DNA of 49,809 nucleotides from CAZDGV01 sp964505195 (GTDB taxonomy: Bacteria > Bacteroidota > Bacteroidia > Chitinophagales > Chitinophagaceae): assembly GCA_964505195.1 (NCBI GenBank), contig CAZDGV010000008.1:1-49809 (forward strand), read 5' to 3'. A model generated the notes under the pieces. The model saw only the letters and a program-made list of their open reading frames with translations. It had not been told where the DNA came from and searched no databases. A program made the position numbers and the translations under genes. Each line of letters starts with the position of its first letter. The first letter of the stretch is position 1. This document shows positions 16,433 to 26,078 of this stretch, one piece after another.

Positions 16433-17947
16433 ATGAAGCAATTACCGGTAACACTGGGCGAATTAAAAAAGTCGGGCTATCAACCGAAGACAATTAAAGA
16501 AGAAATCAGAAGCAATCTGATTAAAAAACTCAGGCAGGGCGAGAATGTGTTTGAAGGCATTCTGGGCTATGAAGACACGGTGATTCCCGATGTAGAGCGG
16601 GCATTGCTTTCACGACATAATATTTTATTTCTCGGCTTGCGCGGACAGGCAAAAACAAGAATGGCGCGGCAGATGGTTGATCTGCTCGATGAATATATTC
16701 CCATCGTAGCCGGCTGTGAGCTGAATGATGATCCCTTCCACCCTATTTCACATCAGGCACAAGAACTGATTGCAGCCAATGGTGATGACACCTTTATCCA
16801 CTGGCTGCATCGCAGTGCCCGCTATGGTGAAAAACTGGCAACGCCCGATGTGAGTGTGGCAGACCTGATTGGAGATATCGATCCCATCAAAGCCGCCAAC
16901 CTCAAACTCAATTTTGCAGACGAGCGGGTGATCCATTATGGAATCATTCCCCGCAGCAATCGTGGCATTTTTGTTATCAATGAAATTCCCGATTTGCAGG
17001 CGCGTATTCAAGTAAGCTTATTTAATATCTTGGAAGAAGGCGATGTGCAGATCAGAGGATTTAAATTACGTATGCCGCTTGATATTCTGTTTGTATTCAC
17101 AGCCAACCCGGAAGATTATACCAACCGCGGATCGATTGTAACTCCTTTGAAAGACAGAATAGAAAGTCAGATCCTCACCCACTATCCCAAAAACATCGAA
17201 ACAGGCCTTGCCATTACGCAACAGGAAGCAGCCATTCATCCTGAACAATCTGCCATTGAAACAAGCGATCTGGTAAAGCGGATCATTGAGCAAGTTGCTT
17301 TTGAAGCCAGACAAAGTGAATATGTTGACAGAAAGAGTGGCGTGAGTGCTCGCCTCACCATTTCAGCGTACGAAAATGCAGTCAGCACCGCCGAGCTACG
17401 CGCCATTCAAAACAAAGAAAAAAATACACAGGTATGGATGAGCGATCTGAATGGAATCATACCATCCATTACCGGAAAAATTGAACTGGTGTATGAGGGC
17501 GAACAGGAAGGCCCGTTACAGGTGGCATACAATTTACTAGACAAAGCCATACGCACACTCTTTGTGCAGTATTTCCCGAATCCGGAGCGCTTCAAAAAAA
17601 GAAAGCAGCCACAGGGAAAAAATGAAAATCCCTATCGCTCCATCATTGCCTGGTTCGATCAGGGGAACAGCATCAGCTTACCGCATCAGCTGAGCGATGC
17701 AAAGAAAACAGCCAAACTCTATGAAGTTGACGGACTGCATGCGCTGGTGAAAAAGCATTACAAAAATGCAGGTGAAAGCGAAGCTGCTTTGCTAATGGAA
17801 TTTGTGCTGCACGGACTTTCTTCCTACTCGCTCATCAGCAAAAAAACATTGGAAGGCAATACCGAATTTAAAGACCTGATGGGCAGTATGCTCAACGCCG
17901 GCGCAAACGAAGCAGAAGATGATTTAGATGGTGAAGATTTCACTTGA
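16433..17947 (+). CDS. AAA+ ATPase of the MoxR / Mg-chelatase ChlI-like class
   Basis: 504 aa from the ATG at 16433; the TTG 15 nt earlier is less likely. Walker A is GLRGQAKT (68-75), with Gln-Ala where most P-loops have Gly-x-Gly but with Lys74-Thr75 kept. A Walker B-like FVINEIPDL and a sensor-like FVFTANPEDYTNRG follow, then KDRIESQILTHYP. This order matches ChlI/MoxR proteins. It lies 18 nt after the VWA gene, so the two are an ATPase-VWA pair. There is no chlorophyll or cobalamin gene near, so a chelatase role is not supported. The C-terminal 150 residues are helical and acidic at the end (EAEDDLDGEDFT). Confidence 0.85.
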   Translation: MKQLPVTLGELKKSGYQPKTIKEEIRSNLIKKLRQGENVFEGILGYEDTVIPDVERALLSRHNILFLGLRGQAKTRMARQMVDLLDEYIPIVAGCELNDDPFHPISHQAQELIAANGDDTFIHWLHRSARYGEKLATPDVSVADLIGDIDPIKAANLKLNFADERVIHYGIIPRSNRGIFVINEIPDLQARIQVSLFNILEEGDVQIRGFKLRMPLDILFVFTANPEDYTNRGSIVTPLKDRIESQILTHYPKNIETGLAITQQEAAIHPEQSAIETSDLVKRIIEQVAFEARQSEYVDRKSGVSARLTISAYENAVSTAELRAIQNKEKNTQVWMSDLNGIIPSITGKIELVYEGEQEGPLQVAYNLLDKAIRTLFVQYFPNPERFKKRKQPQGKNENPYRSIIAWFDQGNSISLPHQLSDAKKTAKLYEVDGLHALVKKHYKNAGESEAALLMEFVLHGLSSYSLISKKTLEGNTEFKDLMGSMLNAGANEAEDDLDGEDFT

Positions 17948-18078
17948 AAAACCTTTTAGAAATTAAGCAGATTGTTTTAAAAAGGTAGCGCTTACGTTAA
18001 AAAGCATTTTAAACGCAGTTGAAAATACTTATGCATTTCTCAGGTTTCTGCATTACATTTAGCATATAAACTTTCCTT

Positions 18079-18393
18079 ATGAATTTATTCGTTGCCGGTT
18101 TGCCTTATGATTTGGATGATGCGGAGCTGGAAGAGATTTTTGAAAAATTTGGACCGGTAGTATCTGCGAAAGTTTCCATAGACCGCGACACCGGCAAGAG
18201 TCGTGGCTTCGGATTTGTGCGCATGCAAAATACAGAAGACGGCAAACAGGCTATTGAACTGCTCAATGACATTCAATTAGGGAAAAACAAAAAGCCGCTG
18301 GTAGTGAAAGAAGCCGAAGACAGGCCCCCCGCATCGCGAGGCCGCCAGGATGGCAACGATCGTGGCGGTGATTACAGACCGCGCCGTTTTTAA
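18079..18393 (+). CDS. RNA-binding protein with a single RRM domain
   Basis: 104 aa. RNP2 is LFVAGL (3-8) and RNP1 is KSRGFGFVRM (40-49), with the aromatic residues needed for RNA stacking. The domain is followed by a Gly/Arg-rich tail (SRGRQDGNDRGGDYRPRRF). Bacterial proteins of this build are small single-RRM proteins, often cold-induced and binding U-rich RNA. It lies 131 bp after the ATPase gene and probably has its own promoter (TACATTTA at 18054). It faces the TonB receptor gene, with 29 bp between the stops. Confidence 0.92.
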   Translation: MNLFVAGLPYDLDDAELEEIFEKFGPVVSAKVSIDRDTGKSRGFGFVRMQNTEDGKQAIELLNDIQLGKNKKPLVVKEAEDRPPASRGRQDGNDRGGDYRPRRF

Positions 18394-18422
18394 TTGCGCA
18401 GCTTCTCCCCTCACTGCATTAT

Positions 18423-20840
18423 TTAAAACTCAACCACAAAGCCAATGCTGGGCAGTCTTGAGCCACTGTCGCCCGGTATCAGCACGGGAATTGCCAGCTG
18501 TCGGTTATTCGGAGCTTGTAAATCACCGAAGACACCCGGGTTATACGCAGCACCTGTACGCGTGGCAATCGTATTATCTGCGTTTCTTTTCAGTGTAAGA
18601 TTAGGCTGTGTAGGATTAATGCTATTGTAAAAATTCTGCACATCCAAAAACAAATCCAGCGCCCATTTTCTAAAGTTCCATTTTTTATCGAGACGTAAGT
18701 CTGCTGCATTAAACGCACGCAGACGCTGCGAATTGAGCCGATTGAAATCCAACACTGCTTCGTTGGTAAAAGGATAGTTTTCCAAACTTGCAAATTCATC
18801 GAAGGGCGTAAAGGGAGCACCACCTTGAAAACGAAAGCGAATACCCAATTCCCAGTTGCGACCAAATTTATACCCGCCCGTAAATGAAAGCAGATGGCGG
18901 TTATCCCATGCAGATGCGATATAGGTTTTGGGATCAAGTCCGGTAAACAAACTATGATAATAAGTATAAGCAAGAATACCGTAAAAGTTTTTGGTGAGGC
19001 GTTTCTGATACATGAATTCTACACCATAGGTTTTCCCTTTGCCAATGCTGGTAATGCGCTCATTGCCGAGTACGCCAAAATCGCCTCCCAAATTAGCAAG
19101 TGAGATCCCCTTTTCCAACGATACAGGATAACGATCATATTGCTTGTAAAAACCCTCAATGGTAATACGGGTTGAACGCTCGGGCTGCCATTCAATACCG
19201 GAAACAATATGATCGGAGCGGATATAGGCGATGTTTTCATTAACAAGTAGGCCGTTCTGTCGAAAACCTAGCATGGTATAGGGCGGAATTTTGTGATAAC
19301 GTCCTACGGAGGCATTCAGGTTAAGTCCGGAAGAAACGCGATACGATGCAGACACCCTTGGAGAAAGCGTACGCCATAATTCATTTCCACCTTGCATGAA
19401 TGTATTGCCATCGGTGCGCAATCCGGCAGACAACAAGAGTCGATTATTGATGAAACGTCTGTTTGCCTGAAAAAATGCACCGTATCGAAAAAAGTTAAGA
19501 TCAGATGCATAGTCGATCAGCAAACCCGGACGGCGCTGAAAGGTTTCATTTTCATAGTTCGCCAAAACGCCCACCAGCCCGGAGCTCAGCTGCCATTTGC
19601 CGGCGGTAAAATTGATTTCATAACGCAGTCGTGTTTCATCCTCCACGGATTTATAACCAAGTATGCGCTTCGATTCATTACCTTCTTCATTGTTTTCAAA
19701 CTTATCAGAGCGGTTGGTAAGCCGGTTGTTGCTCACAGCCAGTAGCCAAAATCCGTTAGAAAGCGTTCTGCGCCATGAAACACCAACTGTATTAGTACGC
19801 TGCGTATTTACAGGAATACGATCGAGAATGGAAAGCTGCTCCAGTGTTGGATTTTCGGGCGCTTTCAAAGTAAAATTATCAATGGCTCCTACACCAATAA
19901 AGTTGAGTTCATTTTTCTTATCGATCTTATGGGTAACCTTATACTGATAATCCCAGTAATCGGGCAAGAAGGGCAATTCAATCAGCTGAAATAAGAGCTG
20001 CAGATAAGACCGCCGTACCGATGCCAAAAAAGTAGTGTTGCCATTTTTCTTTCCCAAAGGTCCTTCCGTTGTAAGCGCCACCTCGCTGGCACTGAGACGT
20101 AAATTGCCCTGCACTTTTTCCGCGTTGCCTGTCTTCTGTTTAAACTGCAACACTCCGGAAAGGGGATTATCGTATTTGGCAGGGAAAGCCGAAGTATGAA
20201 GCGTTACACTTTCGATAAATGAAACATTGAGCAAACCCACCGGACCACCGGCAGCACCCTGCGTGGCAAAGTGATTGATGGAAGGAATTTCAATGCCATC
20301 GAGATAATATACGTTTTCATTGGGAGCGCCTCCGCGAATGATGATATCATTTCGGAAACCTACCGAACCCGATACACCGGGAAGGGATTGTACCACTTTG
20401 GCAATATCGAAATTGGCGCCTGGATATTTGGCAATTTCATTGATGCCCAAGCTTTGAAAAGAATTTACAATGCCCGTCGGCTTGGAGAAACCGGGACGTA
20501 TTTCGATGGTCGCCAGTTCTTTGTATGTCTCTTCCAGTTCAAAATTAATTTCAGACGCATTTCCTGAGGTAACAGGAATATCAAATTTTTGCTGACTGCG
20601 ATAACCCTGTGCCGTGGCTTCCAGGTTCCAGGCGCGGGTGGGCAGTGATCCAATTCGGTAAAGGCCATTGCTATCAGAAACTGCAGCATATTCCGTTCCC
20701 ATAATGCGGAGGGTAGCGCCGGCGATGGGGGCCTGCGTTTTAGCATCTCTTACCACACCGCGGATGACCCCGGTTTGCTGAGCAAATGAATAAAGGGTAT
20801 AAAGCTGAACGACTACAAAAAGGAATAATCTGATTTTCAT
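18423..20840 (-). CDS. TonB-dependent outer-membrane receptor
   Basis: 805 aa with a signal peptide (LFLFVVVQLYTLYSFA, then QQTG). Residues about 25-105 form the carboxypeptidase-regulatory-like domain common in Bacteroidota receptors (VIRGVVRDAKTQAPIAGATL). The plug follows (VVQSLPGVSGSVGFRNDIIIRGG, broken here as VVQSLPG...DIIIRGG, then NVYYLDGIEIP), and a 22-strand-type barrel ends in Phe (GFVVEF). No SusD-like partner gene lies next to it, so it is not a classic glycan-uptake pair. The substrate is unknown; siderophore, peptide or other small ligands are possible. It is divergent from the DUF2141 gene, with 85 bp between them. Confidence 0.92.
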   Translation of the reverse strand: MKIRLFLFVVVQLYTLYSFAQQTGVIRGVVRDAKTQAPIAGATLRIMGTEYAAVSDSNGLYRIGSLPTRAWNLEATAQGYRSQQKFDIPVTSGNASEINFELEETYKELATIEIRPGFSKPTGIVNSFQSLGINEIAKYPGANFDIAKVVQSLPGVSGSVGFRNDIIIRGGAPNENVYYLDGIEIPSINHFATQGAAGGPVGLLNVSFIESVTLHTSAFPAKYDNPLSGVLQFKQKTGNAEKVQGNLRLSASEVALTTEGPLGKKNGNTTFLASVRRSYLQLLFQLIELPFLPDYWDYQYKVTHKIDKKNELNFIGVGAIDNFTLKAPENPTLEQLSILDRIPVNTQRTNTVGVSWRRTLSNGFWLLAVSNNRLTNRSDKFENNEEGNESKRILGYKSVEDETRLRYEINFTAGKWQLSSGLVGVLANYENETFQRRPGLLIDYASDLNFFRYGAFFQANRRFINNRLLLSAGLRTDGNTFMQGGNELWRTLSPRVSASYRVSSGLNLNASVGRYHKIPPYTMLGFRQNGLLVNENIAYIRSDHIVSGIEWQPERSTRITIEGFYKQYDRYPVSLEKGISLANLGGDFGVLGNERITSIGKGKTYGVEFMYQKRLTKNFYGILAYTYYHSLFTGLDPKTYIASAWDNRHLLSFTGGYKFGRNWELGIRFRFQGGAPFTPFDEFASLENYPFTNEAVLDFNRLNSQRLRAFNAADLRLDKKWNFRKWALDLFLDVQNFYNSINPTQPNLTLKRNADNTIATRTGAAYNPGVFGDLQAPNNRQLAIPVLIPGDSGSRLPSIGFVVEF

Positions 20841-20925
20841 GATTTTGGTTTCAAATGCCTGATACTCAAAAGGGTTAATAATAATGGAATGTTAAACAAA
20901 GTTTCAGGCGGTTTGTTGTAGTATT

Positions 20926-21357
20926 ATGCAATTTCGATTTCCTCTTTTCTGTATTGTATTTTTCCTGATTGGCCATTTTGCAAATGCACAGTCTGCCGGC
21001 AATATCACCCTCAACGTACACCACCAAGGCGCAGAAAAAGGATTTATGATGGTAGCCCTTTACAAAAGCGAGGACGGCTTCCCCAATATTCACCAAAAAG
21101 CAATTTTACAGTTAAAAGAAGCCACAAAGTCGAAGGTCACTACGATCCGGATGCAATCGATTCCTTTTGGCAATTATGCCATCGCCGTTTTTCACGATGC
21201 AAACAGTGACGGAAAAATCAATTATAATCTGCTGGGCGCACCTACGGAAGCGTATGGCTTTTCAAACAATGCACGCAAGATGTTCAGCGCCCCCAGTTTT
21301 AAGGAAGCTATGTTTCGTCATACCGGCGAAACCAATCTAAAAATTGACATAAAATAA
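20926..21357 (+). CDS. DUF2141 domain-containing exported protein
   Basis: 143 aa. The signal peptide is MQFRFPLFCIVFFLIGHFANA, cut before QSAGN; the mature protein is about 120 residues. Family landmarks are GFMMVALYKSEDGFP (residues about 40-54), FGNYAIAVFHDANSDGKINYN, and GAPTEAYGFSNNAR. DUF2141 proteins are periplasmic or secreted beta-sandwich proteins of unknown function; the DANSDGK segment resembles a calcium-binding loop. It is divergent from the TonB receptor and could share regulation with it. Its stop lies 9 bp from that of priA, with no terminator between. Confidence 0.88.
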   Translation: MQFRFPLFCIVFFLIGHFANAQSAGNITLNVHHQGAEKGFMMVALYKSEDGFPNIHQKAILQLKEATKSKVTTIRMQSIPFGNYAIAVFHDANSDGKINYNLLGAPTEAYGFSNNARKMFSAPSFKEAMFRHTGETNLKIDIK

Positions 21358-21366
21358 TAACCTTCT

Positions 21367-23808
21367 TTATAACGGATCTACATCGGGAACAACCACTACC
21401 GATTTGAAGGCAGGCTGCTGGTGCAGGATGGCAATTTGATGCAAGATCGCATCACGACTTTGCTGAATGCTTTGGACTGCTTTCGGAATTTTAAAAAGCA
21501 ACTCCATTAAATACTGGTTGCGGATGCGGTTCACCACCGGCGCTGCAGGGCCAACCATATAAGATCCCAGCTGCGGTTTTAACTGTGCGGCAAAGAAGCG
21601 TGCTGCACCCTCTACGATGTCTTTGTTCTTGTGCCGAAAAGTGAGTTTGATAAGGCGACTAAAAGGCGGATAAACAAAGATCCTTCTTGCCTCTATTTCT
21701 TTTTCAAAGAATTGCTGATAATCGTGCTGCTGTACCAACGGCAAAACTGGATGTTGGGTATTCATCACCTGAATAATCACTTTTCCCTTTCCATCTTTCC
21801 TTCCTGCCCTGCCACTCACCTGCTCCATCAGCTGAAATGCTCTTTCGTTCACCCTGAAATCTGCAAAGCTTAGCAAACTGTCGCCATCTAAAATGCCTAC
21901 TAAACTCACATGTTCAAAATCGAGCCCCTTTACAACCATTTGTGTACCCACAAGTATATCAATGCGCTGCTGTTCAAACTGCTGAATCAAGGTTTCATGG
22001 GCATGTTTTCCGCGTACCGTATCTAAATCCATCCGGGCAATTTTAGCAGCAGGAAACAATTCCTGGAGATATTCTTCAATTTTTTCCGTACCAAAACTTT
22101 GCTGTGAAAAATCATGACTGCCGCAAGCTTCACAATGTACCAACGGCGTATAAACGGTGCCGCAATAATGACAATGCAGCTTGTGCGAAAATTTATGATA
22201 GGTGAGTTTTACATCACAGTGCCGACATTGCGGTATCCAGCCACAGGCTTTACAAATTTGAAATGGAAGATAACCGCGACGGTTTTGAAAGAGGATGACT
22301 TGTTTTTGATCAGAAAGCGCTTCCATGATAGCAAGCTGCAGCGCTTCAGAAATCATCACCTTTGTTTTTTCCTTCTGCATCTGCGGCTTGGTATCTACTA
22401 TTTCAATTTCCGGAAGTGATACACCTCCGTAACGCTCCATGAGCGAAACGAAACCATACTTGCTTTGAAACGCATTGAATCGACTTTCAAGAGATGGTGT
22501 AGCACTGCCCAGCAATACTTTCGCGCCCACTGCCCCGGCATAATAAATAGCTGCATCACGGGCATGATAGCGGGGAGCGGGATCGTGCTGTTTGTAAGAA
22601 GTATCATGCTCTTCATCTACCACTACCAACTGCAGATTTTTAAAGGGAAGAAACAACGCAGACCTGGCACCAAGGACAGCCTTGAGCTCTCCGGATTTTA
22701 CTTTGTTCCAAATTTCAATGCGTTCATTCTGACTAAACTTGCTGTGATAAATTCCAATATACCCGCCAAAATGCTTTTGGAGTCGGCGAATAATCTGGGC
22801 TGTCAGTGCGATCTCAGGTAAAAGATAAAGCACCTGTCCGCCCTTTTTGATTTGCTCCGCAATCAGCCGTATATAGATTTCTGTTTTACCGCTTCCCGTT
22901 ACGCCTTGCAGCAAACACACCTCTTTCTCCTTAAAAGCAACTTCTATTGCATGCAGCACTTTTTCCTGCAGTTGACTAAGTGTAAAATCAATATGTAGTG
23001 CCTGCGGCAGATAGGCAATGCGATCTACTTCTCGTTTTTCGAGTACCAAAATACCTTTATCGACCAGTCCTTTCAGTTGCGCATCATTGGCACCGCTTTT
23101 TTCAAGCAATGCCTTTTTAGTTACAGTACCTTCCGTACGTATAAAATGAAGATAAGCCAACAATAATTCGAGTTGCTTTGGAGCACGACTCCAGCTATTG
23201 AGCAATGCAGCTAATTTTTCTTCATCGGAAAAATCAGGATGAAGAGTCACAAAACTTTCCTTGCGGGGAACATAGGTTTCTTTCAATGACTCCCAAACAA
23301 AACATATTTTTTTATCGAGCAGACGTTTAATTACAGGATACACATGGGTAACGTCCAAGATCTGCTGCACTTCCGATAGGCGGAGTTCTTTGCGAATCTG
23401 CAAGGCCTCACCCACCAGGTATTCATCGTTATCAAGCGCACTAAGATCCTCGCCAGCTTCTTCATTATAAACAAGGATGCTTTCACTGCTGAGTTTAAAA
23501 TGTGCCGGCAAGGCAGCTGCCATCACCTCTCCTTCGCTGCACATATAGTAAGTAGCCAACCACTCCCAAAGCTGAAGCTGGGCAGGATATAGCACCGGCG
23601 ATGCGTCGAGCACGTTCAGCAATTGCTTTGGTTCAAAAGCCGCAGGCTTTTCATTGTGAATACGCTTTACTATACCGGCATATTTTTTTTGCTTGCCCAA
23701 TCCCACTTCTACCCGCATGCCAACCTGCAGTATAGGTAAAAACTTCTCTGGAATAAGCCAGGTATAGTTTTTAGGTAAGGCAAGCGGTATGATTACTTCA
23801 GCGTACAT
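21367..23808 (-). CDS. priA: Primosomal protein N' (replication restart helicase PriA)
   Basis: Reloads the replicative helicase at stalled forks. 813 aa, near the Bacteroidota norm. The N-terminal DNA-binding domain begins YAEVIIPLALPKNYTWLIP. The helicase has Walker A GVTGSGKTEIY (302-312), Walker B VVVDEEHDTSYK and motif LLGSATPSLES. The zinc region is complete: CKACGWIPQCRHC, then CHYCGT and CEACGSH, four CxxC pairs' worth of ligands. GTQMVVKGLDF and SGRAGR are helicase motifs V-VI. It lies 36 bp downstream of the acyltransferase gene and is probably cotranscribed with it. Confidence 0.97.
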   Translation of the reverse strand: MYAEVIIPLALPKNYTWLIPEKFLPILQVGMRVEVGLGKQKKYAGIVKRIHNEKPAAFEPKQLLNVLDASPVLYPAQLQLWEWLATYYMCSEGEVMAAALPAHFKLSSESILVYNEEAGEDLSALDNDEYLVGEALQIRKELRLSEVQQILDVTHVYPVIKRLLDKKICFVWESLKETYVPRKESFVTLHPDFSDEEKLAALLNSWSRAPKQLELLLAYLHFIRTEGTVTKKALLEKSGANDAQLKGLVDKGILVLEKREVDRIAYLPQALHIDFTLSQLQEKVLHAIEVAFKEKEVCLLQGVTGSGKTEIYIRLIAEQIKKGGQVLYLLPEIALTAQIIRRLQKHFGGYIGIYHSKFSQNERIEIWNKVKSGELKAVLGARSALFLPFKNLQLVVVDEEHDTSYKQHDPAPRYHARDAAIYYAGAVGAKVLLGSATPSLESRFNAFQSKYGFVSLMERYGGVSLPEIEIVDTKPQMQKEKTKVMISEALQLAIMEALSDQKQVILFQNRRGYLPFQICKACGWIPQCRHCDVKLTYHKFSHKLHCHYCGTVYTPLVHCEACGSHDFSQQSFGTEKIEEYLQELFPAAKIARMDLDTVRGKHAHETLIQQFEQQRIDILVGTQMVVKGLDFEHVSLVGILDGDSLLSFADFRVNERAFQLMEQVSGRAGRKDGKGKVIIQVMNTQHPVLPLVQQHDYQQFFEKEIEARRIFVYPPFSRLIKLTFRHKNKDIVEGAARFFAAQLKPQLGSYMVGPAAPVVNRIRNQYLMELLFKIPKAVQSIQQSRDAILHQIAILHQQPAFKSVVVVPDVDPL

Positions 23809-23844
23809 AGAATAGCAGTTCCATTTAATAACTTAGGCATGATC

Positions 23845-24606
23845 TTACTGATGAATCCATGATGCTTTGTACTCAAGCAATTTACGCTCCATGAGTTGAT
23901 AAACATGTTGCTTATAGTCTTCCAGCGTTTCAATACTGTATCCAACCGGTGACACTTCTTCCAGATAAACCGTACGCAGGGTACCCGGCTGCAACGTAAA
24001 CAAGTTTCTATAATGCATGAGATCATAGGTGTCGAGAAACAACAAGGGCTTGATAGGTGTTTGTGTTTCAATAGAAATACGAAAAGCACCATCGTAAAAA
24101 CGCGCCAGCGGAACCGGCTTCATATTAAAAGTACCCTCCGGTGCCAGTGCTATGGAAATACCCTGGGCAAGGACCGACTTGAGTTTCTGGATGCTTTCAG
24201 CGCGGTGCTCAGCATCGCTTCTGTTCACCGTTACTACCGCCACTTTATAAATAAAACCGAAAACAGGATACTGCACCATTTCAATTTTACCCAGAGCACG
24301 CATGTGTTGTCGCACCGCCTTCACCAGTTGCGGCACATCCAAATAGGAAATATGATTAAAAACAAAAATATAGTTGCGGTTGGGATCAACGGGCTGTTCT
24401 TCCACTTTCTGATGCCGAATTCCAATTAAAAAAAGCCAGGTATCAGACCAAATTCTGCACAGTGCATACACCCAATTACCTCCCGTGATGCTTCCAAAAA
24501 AAGAAGCGATGATCACAAAAGGAAAAATCAGAATCATCAAGAACAAAAAAAGCACGAACGCATACAATACATACAGTAAACGAAGCGGATAGAGCAAATA
24601 TTTCAT
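23845..24606 (-). CDS. plsC: 1-acyl-sn-glycerol-3-phosphate acyltransferase family protein
   Basis: 253 aa. The N-terminal 60 residues hold one or two membrane segments. The catalytic NHISYLD motif has His85 and Asp90 in the required HX4D spacing. The second motif APEGTFN (normally EGTRS) binds the phosphate of the acceptor; Phe replaces the usual Arg, which could mean a different acceptor. Expected role: acylation of lysophosphatidic acid at the inner membrane. PlsX, from the same pathway, is encoded elsewhere in this window. The symbol is by family; other lyso-lipid acceptors are possible. Confidence 0.82.
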   Translation of the reverse strand: MKYLLYPLRLLYVLYAFVLFLFLMILIFPFVIIASFFGSITGGNWVYALCRIWSDTWLFLIGIRHQKVEEQPVDPNRNYIFVFNHISYLDVPQLVKAVRQHMRALGKIEMVQYPVFGFIYKVAVVTVNRSDAEHRAESIQKLKSVLAQGISIALAPEGTFNMKPVPLARFYDGAFRISIETQTPIKPLLFLDTYDLMHYRNLFTLQPGTLRTVYLEEVSPVGYSIETLEDYKQHVYQLMERKLLEYKASWIHQ

Positions 24607-24770
24607 GTACGGATGGTTTAACCCTGCACACCATTCATCGTATCCGGTACATCTTGACAGCTAAGCGACCGGCAAGGCAGAAAAAATGAATTCAGTGCTA
24701 TGCAATAATATCATTTTTTTGGGAGTCACTTCACGAAAAGCAGGATGATACAGGCTTGACGGGGCTTTCG

Positions 24771-24778
24771 TATCTTTG
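24771..24778 (+). promoter_or_regulatory. -7 element TATCTTTG before mtaB
   Basis: A full TAnnTTTG match that ends 7 nt before the ATG at 24786, leaving an mRNA leader of only about 4 nt. It rules out the in-frame start at 24756. Confidence 0.6.
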
Positions 24779-24785
24779 CCGCCGC

Positions 24786-26078
24786 ATGGAAACAAAGCGT
24801 AGTGTCGCCTTTCACACCCTGGGCTGTAAGCTCAATTACTCCGAAACTTCTACCCTCAGCAGACTGCTGAACGGTGCAGGCTTTGAGAAAAGGGATTTTG
24901 ATGAAAAGGCAGATGTATATGTCATCAACACCTGCTCGGTTACGGAAAATGCCGATAAGGAATGTCGTCAGCTCGTACGCCGCATACAGCGTAAATCGCC
25001 AGAAAGCATGGTGGTAATTACAGGATGCTACGCGCAGTTGAAGCCCACTGAAATTGCTGCCATACCTGGAGTGGATCTGGTTTTGGGTGCAGCTGAAAAA
25101 TTCAATATTGTAGAGCATATCCGCTCCTATACCAAAGGCGATTCAGCTAAAATATGCAGCTGTGATATTGATACCGTTACCGACTTCCACGCTTCTTTTT
25201 CCATCAACGATCGCACCCGCACTTTTTTGAAAGTACAGGACGGCTGCGATTATAACTGTGCGTTTTGCACCATTCCGCTCGCCAGAGGCAAAAGCAGAAG
25301 CGATCGCATTGAAAATGTAGTAGCGAATGCTAAAACTATTGCAGCCAGGGGATCCAAAGAAATCGTTCTCACCGGTGTAAACCTGGGCGATTTTGGAAAA
25401 AACGCAGAAGGCGATCAAAAAATATCCGCACTGCAACGCGAGGAAGATTTTTTTGCGTTGATACAGGCACTAGATGAAGTGGAAGGCATTGAACGTTTTC
25501 GCATTTCATCCATTGAGCCCAATTTACTTACACACGATATTATTCGCTTTGTGGCAGAAAGCAAACGCTTCATGCCCCATTTTCACGTACCACTGCAAAG
25601 CGGAAGCAATGCCATACTAAAAAGCATGCGCAGAAGATACCTGCGGGAGCTTTACGAAGAGCGGGTTGCATGGATCAAAGCAGCGATGCCGCATGCATGC
25701 ATCGGTGCTGATGTGATTGTAGGTTTTCCCGGCGAGACCGATGCGCATTTTCAGGAAACATTCGATTTTTTACATCGCTTGGATATTTCTTATCTCCATG
25801 TGTTTACTTACTCGGAAAGAGATAACACCCATGCACTGAGTATTCAGCCAACTGTTCCGGTTCATATACGCAACGAAAGGAATAAAACTCTGCGGAATCT
25901 TTCCTTCATGAAAATGCAGCATTTCTCATCCCTGCATCAGGGAAGCACCCGTGCTGTTCTTTTTGAATCGGAGGAGAAAAACGGAATGATGGAGGGATAT
26001 ACCGACAACTATATTCGCATTACAACGCCCTATCGTGCAGCCTGGGCAAATCAGATTGTCGACTGGAATCTATCGTGA
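24786..26078 (+). CDS. mtaB: tRNA (N6-L-threonylcarbamoyladenosine(37)-C2)-methylthiotransferase
   Basis: Radical-SAM enzyme that adds a methylthio group to t6A at position 37 of ANN-decoding tRNAs, including tRNA-Lys. 430 aa. The N-terminal methylthiotransferase domain has three cluster cysteines (Cys14, Cys50, Cys81). The radical-SAM motif is CDYNCAFC (Cys154, Cys158, Cys161). The protein begins with the TLGCKLNYSET of the MtaB branch rather than the CQMN of MiaB. A short TRAM-like end follows. It needs two 4Fe-4S clusters and sits convergent with, and 9 bp into, the SUF cluster-assembly operon. Confidence 0.93.
   Translation: METKRSVAFHTLGCKLNYSETSTLSRLLNGAGFEKRDFDEKADVYVINTCSVTENADKECRQLVRRIQRKSPESMVVITGCYAQLKPTEIAAIPGVDLVLGAAEKFNIVEHIRSYTKGDSAKICSCDIDTVTDFHASFSINDRTRTFLKVQDGCDYNCAFCTIPLARGKSRSDRIENVVANAKTIAARGSKEIVLTGVNLGDFGKNAEGDQKISALQREEDFFALIQALDEVEGIERFRISSIEPNLLTHDIIRFVAESKRFMPHFHVPLQSGSNAILKSMRRRYLRELYEERVAWIKAAMPHACIGADVIVGFPGETDAHFQETFDFLHRLDISYLHVFTYSERDNTHALSIQPTVPVHIRNERNKTLRNLSFMKMQHFSSLHQGSTRAVLFESEEKNGMMEGYTDNYIRITTPYRAAWANQIVDWNLS

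Noticed and set aside
16433..17947. Magnesium chelatase for chlorophyll synthesis
   Set aside because: Only the ATPase fold is shared; no BchH/BchD or porphyrin genes are present and the organism type does not fit.
18423..20840. SusC-type member of a polysaccharide-utilisation locus
   Set aside because: No SusD partner, glycoside hydrolase or hybrid regulator lies next to the receptor.
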